A stretch of DNA of 48,703 bases from Pseudomonadota bacterium (GTDB taxonomy: Bacteria; Pseudomonadota; Gammaproteobacteria; Burkholderiales; Ferrovaceae): assembly GCA_021796835.1 (NCBI GenBank), contig JAKABO010000015.1:1-48703 (forward strand), written 5' to 3'. Below, piece by piece: positions 17,437 to 25,810 of the stretch. The number at the start of each line of letters is the position of its first letter. Positions within the stretch are counted from its first letter, which is position 1. The translations under genes were made by a program, and so were the position numbers. Under the pieces are notes generated by a model. It was not told the DNA's origin. It saw only the letters and a program-made list of their open reading frames with translations, and did no database searches.

Positions 17437-19068
17437 TTAGCCACGCGCTCCGCCGGAGTAAGTGATGGTTGAGCCAGTGGCGGAACTGCCGCTGCTGCCG
17501 GTGACTTTACTCAGCGGTACTTGCAGATGTTCGCGATCCTTCAGTGCAGGAACCTGCATTGCCATGCTGCGTTGATTGCCACGCTGGGTCGGGTTGCGCC
17601 GTGTCGCAGAGGTCCCTTCGGTCCCGGTAATGCTTTCGTTACGTCGCCAGGCGGCGCCCGTGATGGCGAAACCCCCCTCGCGTCCGTCTCCGGTGAGGCG
17701 GCTGCGCTGCGCTTCAGGCACCTGACGTTGTTCCATCTTTACGGAGGCCGGGTCGTAGATCTCGTCCCGGTAGCGAAACTCCGGTGTGCCCGAAACAAGC
17801 CCGGTAGCCAAATTGACGGGTCCGGTGATACGGTCCTGCGCGCCGGAAGCGGTGCCGGTAATGCGACTCAGGCCGCTGTTCTGGCGTGCTGGCGGGGTGA
17901 TGCTGAAATTGCCCTGCACCATGGGTGCCTGCGGCGGCGTAGGGACTGTTTCATGCGGCGCATCTGCAGGTCCGCGCGTGAGCGGGTGCGGGTTGCTATT
18001 GGCGCCTCTCTGCGACACGCGCTGATGGGGGCCGGAGTAGGGTGTCCCGCTCAGAACCAGATCCTCGCCACGCTCCACGCCTGTCACCTTGTCACCCGAT
18101 CCGATGCGGGTTCCGCTCGGCACAGCGCCCGCCCGGGCGCCGCGGCTTGCCATCAGGGCACGCGAGGCGGCCTGGCGTTCTGCGTCGCAAAACGCGCTAT
18201 AGTGGTCCGGCCCCATGTATTCGGTGCCGGAAATCGGCTGGCATCCGCCGTACTCGCTGCCAGTGACTGATTTGCCCGCTGCGATATCGGTGCCGGTCAC
18301 CGGGCGCTCGCGAACCGTGCTCATCACGCTCACCTTGGTGGGCGAAGTTGGCGACCTGGTGGTGCAGAAGGATTCGAATTGGTCGGCGCTGAGATATTCG
18401 GTCCCGGTCACTGTTTTGCAGGCACCGTATTCATCCCCCGTCACCTTTGCGCTGCGACCAAGTTCGACACCGCTCACACGCTGGTTACGGCTGGTGTTGC
18501 TGACACTGACCTTGGCAGGTGCGGCTGGCGGAGTGGAAGTACATAACTTCTCATACTGTTCGGCGCCGATATACTCGGTGCCGGTGACTGCTCGGCAACT
18601 GCCTGATTCGGTTCCGGTGACCTTGCTGCTGCGCTCGACCTGGGTGCCGCTGACCAGAGTGCCGCTCAATGTGGTGCCAATCTCGACTTTGACCGGAACC
18701 GACCGAGAGCGCACTCGCCCGGAAGGACGACAGGCCGGATCATTGCCACGACCGTTCAGGCATAGGGCTGCGCGGCGCGCCTGCGCAATGGCACGACCGC
18801 CGCTCAACCCGACTGCCGCTGCTGCTCCCAGCGTTTTCTGCTCGGTGGAATGACCACAACCGCAGTCGCCCGTACCCTGTTTATCGTCACTGTCAGAACT
18901 GGGTGGCGCAGCATACACCACAGCGCGCACCGGTTCGGTTTTGCGCACCTGTCCCAAACCTGCCTTGCCGCTATGCGACATTGCCTGACGGCGTGCCCGT
19001 GAGAGCATGCGCCCATTCGCGGTGTTGGGTATGGCTTCCTTGATCTCTGTCTTAGCGTCGTCGCTCAT
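17437..19068 (-). CDS. csoS2: Carboxysome scaffold CsoS2, unusually short
   Basis: CsoS2 is the disordered scaffold linking RuBisCO to the shell. Here it is 543 aa, against about 870 in Halothiobacillus neapolitanus. The N-region shows two RuBisCO-binding-type basic repeats (ARRQAMSHSGK at about 26-35 and ARRAALCLNGR at about 97-107) where four are usual. The middle region has three repeats built on VTG-x-E-x-G-x-C and TGTEY-x-G (about 128-176, 186-235, 245-294) where six are seen in H. neapolitanus. The C-region (300-543) keeps ITGTASGAQDRITGP-type and ITGTEGTSA motifs and a Gly-rich end. I see no obvious slippery heptamer for the frameshift that makes a short isoform in some species. AAGGA precedes the ATG. 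Confidence 0.94.
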   Translation of the reverse strand: MSDDAKTEIKEAIPNTANGRMLSRARRQAMSHSGKAGLGQVRKTEPVRAVVYAAPPSSDSDDKQGTGDCGCGHSTEQKTLGAAAAVGLSGGRAIAQARRAALCLNGRGNDPACRPSGRVRSRSVPVKVEIGTTLSGTLVSGTQVERSSKVTGTESGSCRAVTGTEYIGAEQYEKLCTSTPPAAPAKVSVSNTSRNQRVSGVELGRSAKVTGDEYGACKTVTGTEYLSADQFESFCTTRSPTSPTKVSVMSTVRERPVTGTDIAAGKSVTGSEYGGCQPISGTEYMGPDHYSAFCDAERQAASRALMASRGARAGAVPSGTRIGSGDKVTGVERGEDLVLSGTPYSGPHQRVSQRGANSNPHPLTRGPADAPHETVPTPPQAPMVQGNFSITPPARQNSGLSRITGTASGAQDRITGPVNLATGLVSGTPEFRYRDEIYDPASVKMEQRQVPEAQRSRLTGDGREGGFAITGAAWRRNESITGTEGTSATRRNPTQRGNQRSMAMQVPALKDREHLQVPLSKVTGSSGSSATGSTITYSGGARG

Positions 19069-19134
19069 GCTTTTATCCTTCCAATTTCAATCGTTTCCGT
19101 GGGCGACCCTGTGTTCGGATCCCCCGCCCCCCGA

Positions 19135-19467
19135 TTACCGACTACGGAACACCACGAAGGAACTGCCCTGACTCTGGGAGTAGTTGTCATAGCCGATCAG
19201 ACGCACGTGGTGGTTTGGATGCGCGCGATGGCAGGCTTCCAGTTCGGCAAGGATGGCGTCCACCGATTGTTCGCCGAACATGGGCAGTTTCCACATGTAC
19301 CAGTAGTAGTTGAATGCGCGCGCCGGTTCCACGTGTTCGATGCCGGGGTTCCAGCCTTGACTTACGATATAGGCAATCTGGCGACGCATTTTTTCCGGCG
19401 ACATCGCTGGCAAATATGAGAAGGTTTCGTACTTGGGGGTCGAGTTGTAATCTTGAATGTCGGCCAT
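19135..19467 (-). CDS. cbbS: RuBisCO small subunit, form IA
   Basis: A 110-aa small subunit capping the L8S8 holoenzyme. It starts MADIQDYNS, and conserved stretches include [30 protein letters not shown] and [12 protein letters not shown]. The gene is 15 bp downstream of cbbL, as expected for a carboxysomal cbbLS pair, and 66 bp upstream of csoS2. Confidence 0.97.
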   Translation of the reverse strand: MADIQDYNSTPKYETFSYLPAMSPEKMRRQIAYIVSQGWNPGIEHVEPARAFNYYWYMWKLPMFGEQSVDAILAELEACHRAHPNHHVRLIGYDNYSQSQGSSFVVFRSR

Positions 19468-19482
19468 TTTCTTTCCTTTTAT

Positions 19483-20904
19483 TTAACGGTTCACCACGTC
19501 CAGTTTGTCCACGGTGTCGAATTCGAACTTGATCTCTTTCCAGGTTTCCATCGCAATCTTCAACTCCGGACTGTCCTTGGCGGCGTTGGTGAGGATGTCT
19601 TTTCCCTCGCGCTCCAGTTCTCGCCCTTCATTACGCGCTTCGACGCATGCTTCCAGCGCAACGCGGTTGGCGGCGGCGCCAGCGGCATTGCCCCACGGAT
19701 GGCCCAGGGTGCCGCCACCAAATTGCAATACCGAGTCGTCGCCAAAGATATTGACCAGCGCCGGCATGTGCCAAACGTGAATACCGCCAGAGGCGACAGG
19801 GAACACGCCTGGCATGGAGCCCCAATCCTGGTCGAACATGATGCCGCGCGAGCGATCTTCGGGGATGAAGGATTCCCGCATCAAGTCAACCCAGCCCAAG
19901 GTTGCGCCGCGATCGCCTTCAAGCTTTCCCACCACGGTGCCGGAGTGCAGATGGTCGCCGCCGGACAGGCGTAGCGCTTTGGTCAGCACACGAAAGTGGA
20001 TGCCATGGTGCGGGTTGCGATCGAGTACGGCGTGCATGGCGCGATGAATGTGCAGCAGCATGCCGTTCTTGCGGCACCACCGCGCCAGACCAGTATTCGC
20101 GCAGAGACCGCCGGTGAGGTAGTCGTGCATGATGATGGGCGAGCCGATCTCCTTGGCAAACTCGGCCCGCTCATACATTTCCTCGGGAGACGGAGCGGTT
20201 ACGTTCAGGTAGTGTCCCTTGCGCTCGCCGGTTTCGGCCTGAGCATTTTCGATGGCATCCTGAACAAACAGGAAGCGGTCGCGCCAGCGCATGAAGGGCT
20301 GGGAGTTGACGTTTTCATCGTCTTTTGTGAAGTCCAGGCCACCACGCAGGCATTCGTATACGGCGCGTCCGTAATTCTTGGCCGACAGACCCAGTTTTGG
20401 CTTGATGGTGCAACCCAGCAAGGGACGGCCATACTTGTTCATCTTGTCACGCTCGACCTGGATGCCATGGGGGGGGCCGTTGCAGGTCTTGACGTAGGCG
20501 AGCGGAAAGCGTACGTCCTCCAGGCGCAAGGCGCGGATGGCCTTGAAGCCGAATACGTTACCAACCAGGGAGGTGAACACGTTCACCACGGAACCTTCTT
20601 CAAACAGATCGATCGGGTAGGCCACAAACGCATAGAAACTGGTGTCGTCGCCAGGGACATCCTCGATACGGTAGGAACGACCCTTGTAGTAGTCCAGATC
20701 GGTCAGCAAGTCGGTCCAGACCGTGGTCCAGGTTCCGGTAGAGGATTCGGCCGCAACGGCTGCCGCAGCTTCTTCCCGATCCACCCCGGGTTGCGGGGTG
20801 ATCTTGAAACAGGCCAGGATATCCGAGTCTAACGGCACATATTCTGGCGCCCAATAGGTCTGCCGGTATTCCTTTACACCGGCCTCATATTTTTTAACGG
20901 CCAT
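19483..20904 (-). CDS. cbbL: RuBisCO large subunit, form IA (carboxysomal)
   Basis: The 473-aa catalytic subunit fixes CO2 onto ribulose 1,5-bisphosphate. The carbamylated Lys194 and metal-binding D196/E197 lie in [17 protein letters not shown]; the catalytic-lysine segment is [12 protein letters not shown]; loop 6 lysine is in [11 protein letters not shown]. Sequence style ([18 protein letters not shown]) and the following csoS2 place it in the carboxysomal IA group. An AGGAGAG ribosome site precedes ATG 20904. It is first in the operon and is preceded by a CbbR-type regulatory module. It is divergent from cbbR. Confidence 0.98.
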   Translation of the reverse strand: MAVKKYEAGVKEYRQTYWAPEYVPLDSDILACFKITPQPGVDREEAAAAVAAESSTGTWTTVWTDLLTDLDYYKGRSYRIEDVPGDDTSFYAFVAYPIDLFEEGSVVNVFTSLVGNVFGFKAIRALRLEDVRFPLAYVKTCNGPPHGIQVERDKMNKYGRPLLGCTIKPKLGLSAKNYGRAVYECLRGGLDFTKDDENVNSQPFMRWRDRFLFVQDAIENAQAETGERKGHYLNVTAPSPEEMYERAEFAKEIGSPIIMHDYLTGGLCANTGLARWCRKNGMLLHIHRAMHAVLDRNPHHGIHFRVLTKALRLSGGDHLHSGTVVGKLEGDRGATLGWVDLMRESFIPEDRSRGIMFDQDWGSMPGVFPVASGGIHVWHMPALVNIFGDDSVLQFGGGTLGHPWGNAAGAAANRVALEACVEARNEGRELEREGKDILTNAAKDSPELKIAMETWKEIKFEFDTVDKLDVVNR

Positions 20905-20943
20905 ACTTGCTCTCCTCGTAGGATAGTTGACAAATTCGCGCCT

Positions 20944-20963
20944 GGAACCCTGATGTGAGTTCC
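20944..20963 (-). other. Leader hairpin in the cbbL 5' region
   Basis: On the cbbL coding strand GGAAC is followed after 10 nt by GTTCC (arms 20963-20959 and 20948-20944). If transcription starts near 20971, this small hairpin lies at the 5' end of the cbb mRNA and could affect its stability. The stem is short. Confidence 0.3.
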
Positions 20964-20977
20964 GTTGGTTGAGTTGT

Positions 20978-21033
20978 ATTGTGAAAGATTTGATGAATTA
21001 ATTAAAGTTAATTATATTTACGATTATCTTTAA
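20978..21033 (-). promoter_or_regulatory. CbbR-type operator and promoter module A (before cbbL)
   Basis: An AT-rich element at 20998-21033 contains an inverted repeat with arms TTAAAG and CTTTAA. On the cbbL strand its near end CTTTAATTAATT is followed by exactly 12 bp and then CACAAT (20983-20978), a -10-like hexamer. The -35 position (TTTAAT) overlaps the element, as in LysR-activated promoters. The same element occurs at 21232-21266 and 27549-27583. Transcription from here would give a 5' leader of about 67 nt for cbbL. Confidence 0.65.
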
Positions 21034-21230
21034 TTTAATTTAATATTGGTTCGGAAAATTGATGCGGGTCGACTCTTCGCTGACCCTGATCAGGTCATGT
21101 GGCCAGACCCTCCGAAACGGTACCTGTCAGGAGCGGTGGCGCTGGGCATCCGGGGACATGGGGCGATCCCGGCCGCAAGAATTGCTCAGGCGGCCGGGGG
21201 GGCTTCGGAAAGTATGAAGAATTTCAATAG
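21034..21230. other. Spacer between two CbbR-type modules
   Basis: After an AT-rich start this stretch is markedly GC-rich compared with the elements on either side. I see no supported gene; the single 62-codon frame from a TTG at 21046 has no recognisable features. Confidence 0.5.
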
Positions 21231-21266
21231 GTAATAAAAGTTAAATATATTTACAATCATGTTTTA
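21211..21266 (-). promoter_or_regulatory. CbbR-type operator module B (next to cbbR)
   Basis: The second copy of the element (21232-21266) ends 18 bp before the cbbR ATG and has the same orientation as copy A. On the cbbL strand CTTTTATTACCT is followed by 12 bp and CATACT (21216-21211), the same geometry as modules A and C. It may serve as an upstream second promoter for cbbL, as the autoregulatory site of cbbR, or both. A TTTAAT/TAATAT stretch at 21273-21280 is the likeliest cbbR -10 and would give an almost leaderless cbbR mRNA. Confidence 0.55.
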
Positions 21267-21284
21267 CTCTGGTTTAATATAACC

Positions 21285-22250
21285 ATGCCGATCCGCTACG
21301 CTACCCTACACCAGTTCAAGATCTTCGATGCCGTGGCCCGGCACATGAGTTTTGCCCGTGCCGCCGAAGAACTTCACCTGACACCGCCCGCACTGTCCAT
21401 CCAGGTCAAGCAACTTGCTGATGCCATCGGTCAGCCCGTTTTCGACCAGATCGGCAAAAAGATTTATCTGACCCCGGCCGGGGAGGCCCTGATGTCGGCC
21501 AGTCAGGATATACTCGACCGGCTGGAGCGCCTTGCTCAGGAACTGGCCGCACTCCAGGGACTGGAGAAAGGCAGACTGAAACTTGCCACTCTTTCCACGG
21601 CCAAATACTTCATTCCTCGCCTGCTGGGCGACTTCTGCGCGAAACATCATGGCGTCGAAACCTCCTTGTTCGTCGGTAACCGGGGGATTTTGCTGGAACG
21701 GCTCGCGCGTAACCAGGACGATCTCTACATCCTGGGCCAGCCCCCTGCCCACATGAATGTCATTGCCGAACCCTTCTCTGACAATCCTCTGGTGGTGCTG
21801 GCCCGGCCAGACCATCCCCTGGTTTCGGAAAAGAATATCGATCCCTCGCGCCTACGGGATGTTCCATTTATTCTGCGTGAGCCGGGTTCGGGGACGCGCC
21901 TGGCCACCGAGGAATTTTTCGAGCGGCACAGTGTCGCCCTCAAGACACGCATGGAATTTGGTAGCAACGAGGCCGTCAAGCAGGTGGTGGCGAGCGGTTT
22001 GGGTGTGGCGGTGCTGTCCGCCAGCACGATCGGTGCGGAACTCGCCACTGGAGAACTGGCGCTACTCGACGTGCAAGGTTTTCCGCTGGAGCGAAAATGG
22101 TACGCGGTCTATCCGGTCGGAAAACAACTTACCCCGGTCGCCAGGGCATTCCTGGAATACCTGTTCGCTACCGCGCCCGCGCATTGGCTCGCTCTGTCTC
22201 GAGCCTTGGCGGTGTCTTCCGGCTCAATATGTCCGACCACCCTGCCGTAG
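21285..22250 (+). CDS. cbbR: LysR-type regulator CbbR
   Basis: A 321-aa LysR-type transcription factor. The N-terminal winged helix-turn-helix covers about residues 5-65 (LHQFKIFDAVARHMSFARAA, HLTPPALSIQVKQL, FDQIGKKIYLTPAGE), followed by a ligand-binding domain with LATLSTAKYFIPRLLGDF and PFILREPGSGTRLATEEFF, typical of CbbR. CbbR usually senses Calvin-cycle metabolites or NADPH and activates cbb operons. It is divergent from cbbL across a 380-bp regulatory region, the standard arrangement, and converges on the DUF6671 gene. Confidence 0.94.
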   Translation: MPIRYATLHQFKIFDAVARHMSFARAAEELHLTPPALSIQVKQLADAIGQPVFDQIGKKIYLTPAGEALMSASQDILDRLERLAQELAALQGLEKGRLKLATLSTAKYFIPRLLGDFCAKHHGVETSLFVGNRGILLERLARNQDDLYILGQPPAHMNVIAEPFSDNPLVVLARPDHPLVSEKNIDPSRLRDVPFILREPGSGTRLATEEFFERHSVALKTRMEFGSNEAVKQVVASGLGVAVLSASTIGAELATGELALLDVQGFPLERKWYAVYPVGKQLTPVARAFLEYLFATAPAHWLALSRALAVSSGSICPTTLP

Positions 22251-22301
22251 GCGCCTCCTGAAAATCGTCTGTCGGCAGAGGTAGGCCCAATGTCCGTCAT
22301 G

Positions 22302-22320
22302 CATGAGTTCCATTCTCATG
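22302..22320. terminator. Possible bidirectional terminator hairpin
   Basis: CATGAG (22302-22307) and CTCATG (22315-22320) form an inverted repeat with a 7-nt loop between the convergent cbbR and DUF6671 genes. The stem is short and the T-run weak (TGTTT), so the terminator role is tentative. Confidence 0.3.
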
Positions 22321-22330
22321 TGTTTCAGTC

Positions 22331-23182
22331 TCACGGGTTGCAGAAGTTGCAGCGGCCTGCCTGTGCCGCCTTCTCCGGGCGTTCCACCGTCCTCTGATGA
22401 CCGCATCTGGTGCAACGGTGAATGTCTGCCCGGGGCTCTTGGGTCGGTGCACCGCAATCCTCACAGGGCAGGCCTGGGATGTGCGCCGTGATCTGGAAGC
22501 CGGGCGCATCACAGGTGGGGCAGAGGGTGCAAAGTTTGCACGTGAGGTCCCGGGCGGCTTGGCCGATTCTTTCCATGCGCGTGGGATTGGCGTGGGCGCG
22601 CACATCGGTTTCGATGAATGCCCGTCCATTGGTTGATTCTGCGAGCGCCCGGAAAAAGACGGCCTCGAGTTCCGCCCAGGTGGTGATATCCTTGCGGCAG
22701 CGCGGATCTTCCTCCCCTTGCGGGCGTACCACCAGACGATGTTCGGGGAATCCGGCCTGACGGCCGAACCGTTCGACCTCCTCCCATTCGGCAGCGAGCA
22801 GATGGGAAAAATTGGTCGCCCCCGAGGCCGAACCGACCACTTCGATACCCAGCGTATCATCGATCCAGAGGATCATTTCCAGGTTCCAGGAGAATAGTCC
22901 GGCGAAGGGATCTGGCCCGAAACTCCCCTCGCTCGCCAGCCCCAGCGGCAGGCCCGACAATTCCATGCCGATGCGCGCCTTCCGTCGCGCCGTCTCCAAC
23001 TGGGTGCCTGGACGCGGGATCTCGCGGGTGAAGGTGCCCAGCGTATCGGTATCGAAGCCACCCACCCGCACGACCCGACAACCCAGGGCGGCATTCAATA
23101 CCGGCGCGATCACCCGCTCCTTGCCATGCTGGGTGAGCAGTGCCACGGTTGAGCCGTCGTAGACGGATTTTCCTGACTTCAT
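22331..23182 (-). CDS. DUF6671-family protein with Cys-rich C-terminus
   Basis: A 283-aa protein I recognise only as DUF6671-like. The N-terminal two thirds form a compact domain (LTQHGKERVIAPVLN, GFDTDTLGTFTREIPRPGTQ, IETDVRAHANPTRM). The last 75 residues hold cysteine pairs: CKLCTLCPTC, CEDC, CTRC and CNFC, resembling two zinc ribbons. Function is unknown. It lies 40 bp after dabA on the same strand, so it is probably the third gene of the dab operon. No clear Shine-Dalgarno precedes ATG 23182. Confidence 0.72.
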   Translation of the reverse strand: MKSGKSVYDGSTVALLTQHGKERVIAPVLNAALGCRVVRVGGFDTDTLGTFTREIPRPGTQLETARRKARIGMELSGLPLGLASEGSFGPDPFAGLFSWNLEMILWIDDTLGIEVVGSASGATNFSHLLAAEWEEVERFGRQAGFPEHRLVVRPQGEEDPRCRKDITTWAELEAVFFRALAESTNGRAFIETDVRAHANPTRMERIGQAARDLTCKLCTLCPTCDAPGFQITAHIPGLPCEDCGAPTQEPRADIHRCTRCGHQRTVERPEKAAQAGRCNFCNP

Positions 23183-23189
23183 GACGTTC

Positions 23190-23202
23190 GCATGTCACAT
23201 GC
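23190..23202. promoter_or_regulatory. 13-bp palindrome before the DUF6671 gene
   Basis: GCATGTCACATGC is a 6+1+6 perfect palindrome in the 40-bp gap between the dabA stop and the DUF6671 start. It could be a regulator site or small mRNA hairpin; the length is modest and chance is possible. Confidence 0.25.
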
Positions 23203-23222
23203 CGAGCAGTTGGCCCCGGTCC

Positions 23223-25808
23223 TCAGCAAGCGGGTGACATTTGTTGCCATTGCCCGTCCGTAAGGCGTTGGTGGATGCTCTCGTGCTCGTCGTCGATTTG
23301 ATAAAGGAATAGCCATCGATTTTCGACGAGTTCGCGCACGAGTTCGTGTTTGGCGATGATCCGATCGATCTCCTGTCTCGGTGCTTCGAGAAATACGTTC
23401 AATCGCAAGGGTTCATGCACCCAACGGTTTCCATCATGGAGTGATTGCAGCGGGAGACCGATGCGCAAGTCGCCCCCATTCCCCTCGAATACGCCGATGG
23501 ATCCAGCCACGATGTTGTGCAGTACTTTATTGCCGCTTCCGAATCTCTGGTTGTCAACCACGGACCCGTAATACTGCATGTTGATCCAGTTGGCGACCAC
23601 CATCGGTGCGGTCATGATGAGTTCCAGAACTCCGAAGCCTTCATCCTTGCGCCACTCGTAGTCATGCAAAAATGCTCTTCCGGAAAGGTCGATGCCTGTG
23701 GTTCTGGAACGGGGGGCGGCAATAAATGCGGCATTCCCGGCAAGACCCCATTCCGGAAAAACCTGCGACCAGTCCCGGCTGCGTTCCTGAATCAGTGCAT
23801 CGACAATCTCGGGTGCCAGATTCGAGATGCCGAGCAGATTGGAACGTTCCATGCGGGCCAGTCGCCCAGCCTGGATCAGCCACTTGCGTAACTGCTTCAG
23901 GTCGGGCGCATGTGTCGATGCCAATTCGTCGATATCGAACAAGGTGATTTCGTCGAGTGTCGTGTCATGCAAGGCTGGCACAAACCGGGAATCCGCCGGA
24001 ATATGAATGCCCTTTTGCGCAAGTTTTTCGCGCACTTTGGAATCATTCAACAAAGCCGCAATGACCCGGGCGCTGGCTTCACCGGTTTGACCTGCACAGG
24101 CCCCGCAATCGAGTCCGGTAGCGTGGGGGTTGTTGACTGTGCTGCTTCCGTGACCGATCAGCAAAATCAGGCGTGCGAAATTACTGGTCATCGACATGGC
24201 TTTTAAAATCATTTCCGCCGAGGCAGCGCGATTTTCCATGGGGATGCCGACTGTCGGGGCTGATTTCTGTCGGGTTTGGGTTATCTCATGACCATGAGAT
24301 ACTGCAGACAGCGTTGGCGCAAGACGGTCGCGTAATTCGGGGGCTATCCCCTTGGTTTCCGGGTGGGGCACGGTACGGCTCCATCCAAAACTGTCGCCGA
24401 GCAATTTTGGACCATAAAGCAGACCCGCCGATTCCACGAATGAAAAACAGGAGGAGGGCGAACTCTTGAAGGCCTTCCAGGTATTTGAACCATGAAGAGA
24501 TTGGCGGCGGCGGTTGATGGCTTCCTCCATTTCCTGGTTGCTGCCATCACGAAGATGTTCGTGGACCCGGTAGCCGGGCGTCAGCAATACAGGCATGTGC
24601 ATCCGTGCATCAGAGGCTCCCAAGGGCACATATTCCATGAAAGCGCCAAAGAACCCGGCAAATCCCACGGTTTGCACGGTGGGGGCAACTGTTTCCAGAG
24701 CTCTGCGAAACACTTCTGAGCGCACATCGATGCAGAATGCGGCTTGCACGGGTGGGCGGACAGGGTCAGAGTTCGGCACCGTCCGCCGGGCAGGATTGGC
24801 AAGTTCCGCAATGATTTTTTTCTGGTAACCGAGTTCAAAAGCCGTTTGCAGCACAAAGTCCATTTGCGCATGAGCCTGCATGCGGCGTGCAGGGGCTTGT
24901 ACTTTCTGCCGCCATGCATCCCCCAACTTTGAAGCCCGCCGCGCATTGAACAGGATCAGTTCCCAGGCGAGCCGGATGGCCAACAGATCGACGATGGAAT
25001 CCTCCTGTCCGCCCACCAATTCCTGTTCCCAGCGGAGGTAACGTGTCCAGGCCGCCCAGCCGCCGATATTCAACAAGACGGCATGGAGATAATCTTCTAC
25101 CCGATCGGCGGGAATGGCGAGTTCCCGCAGAGCCAAAGCAATCGTGTCCATCGGCAGATGGGGTAACGCGGCGACTGCCTGCCTGACATCCTGCAAGCCC
25201 ATCATCCCCGGGCCCAGGTCGATTTCCGAAAAATGGCGCCATGCTTCGTAGAGGGATTCCTTTCGCCAGGGCATCGGCCAGATGGCCTGGCCTCGATCGA
25301 AATAAGCGGCAGAGAACTGACTGATTCGTTCTATGACAAATCCGCTCCATGGCGTACCGTCCAGATCTTCGAGGACGCTCGAAACCAGGGCGATTGGGTC
25401 CGTGGAAGGGGAGGAATCGCTGGCGATGGCCTTTTCCAATGCGGCGGCGTCGAGCGCAAGGCCATGTTGCCGTAGCGACTGTTCCAGGTCGGCGCGCGCA
25501 ATGCGTCCCGTCGAGATTTGCTCCCGATAGTAAGATCGCGGCATGACCAGGGGGGAGCCAGCCACTTTGGCGAGGGTTTCGCTGGCATGTTCAAAATCCT
25601 GGTGGCGCAGGCCAAAATAAGGGTTGACCGCGACGAAGGCGTTGAGTGGCCAGAGGGGTACGATTCGCTGGCATGCCGATTCCACCATGGTTTTAAGCGT
25701 AGCGGCATCATAGGCAGCACCGGCCTTGCGGGTTGAATCCATATCGTTGGCAACGAAATCCATGTTTCTGACAAAGGATTTGGAAGAGAGGCTTGTCGTG
25801 AGGTTCAT
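23223..25808 (-). CDS. dabA: DabA, carbonic-anhydrase-like subunit of the DAB inorganic-carbon pump
   Basis: DabA (DUF2309/UPF0753) is the cytoplasmic zinc protein of the DabAB complex, thought to hydrate CO2 one way to bicarbonate using ion flow through DabB. From ATG 25808 (MNLTTSLSSK) the protein is 861 aa; an AAGGAG site lies 8 bp upstream. An upstream in-frame start would overlap dabB. The beta-carbonic-anhydrase-like zinc residues are all present: C359 and D361 (FCIDVRSE), H553 (LIGHGSS) and C568 (TGLDCGAC). The C/D and H/C spacings (2 and 15) equal those reported for Halothiobacillus DabA. Confidence 0.94.
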   Translation of the reverse strand: MNLTTSLSSKSFVRNMDFVANDMDSTRKAGAAYDAATLKTMVESACQRIVPLWPLNAFVAVNPYFGLRHQDFEHASETLAKVAGSPLVMPRSYYREQISTGRIARADLEQSLRQHGLALDAAALEKAIASDSSPSTDPIALVSSVLEDLDGTPWSGFVIERISQFSAAYFDRGQAIWPMPWRKESLYEAWRHFSEIDLGPGMMGLQDVRQAVAALPHLPMDTIALALRELAIPADRVEDYLHAVLLNIGGWAAWTRYLRWEQELVGGQEDSIVDLLAIRLAWELILFNARRASKLGDAWRQKVQAPARRMQAHAQMDFVLQTAFELGYQKKIIAELANPARRTVPNSDPVRPPVQAAFCIDVRSEVFRRALETVAPTVQTVGFAGFFGAFMEYVPLGASDARMHMPVLLTPGYRVHEHLRDGSNQEMEEAINRRRQSLHGSNTWKAFKSSPSSCFSFVESAGLLYGPKLLGDSFGWSRTVPHPETKGIAPELRDRLAPTLSAVSHGHEITQTRQKSAPTVGIPMENRAASAEMILKAMSMTSNFARLILLIGHGSSTVNNPHATGLDCGACAGQTGEASARVIAALLNDSKVREKLAQKGIHIPADSRFVPALHDTTLDEITLFDIDELASTHAPDLKQLRKWLIQAGRLARMERSNLLGISNLAPEIVDALIQERSRDWSQVFPEWGLAGNAAFIAAPRSRTTGIDLSGRAFLHDYEWRKDEGFGVLELIMTAPMVVANWINMQYYGSVVDNQRFGSGNKVLHNIVAGSIGVFEGNGGDLRIGLPLQSLHDGNRWVHEPLRLNVFLEAPRQEIDRIIAKHELVRELVENRWLFLYQIDDEHESIHQRLTDGQWQQMSPAC

Positions 25809-25810
25809 GA

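Noticed and set aside
21046-21234. 62-codon frame between CbbR modules A and B
   Set aside because: Needs a TTG start, has no ribosome site and overlaps promoter-like sequence; no similarity recognised.
22297-22860. 187-codon frame overlapping the DUF6671 gene
   Set aside because: Out-of-frame shadow on the same strand; the DUF6671 frame carries the conserved Cys pairs.
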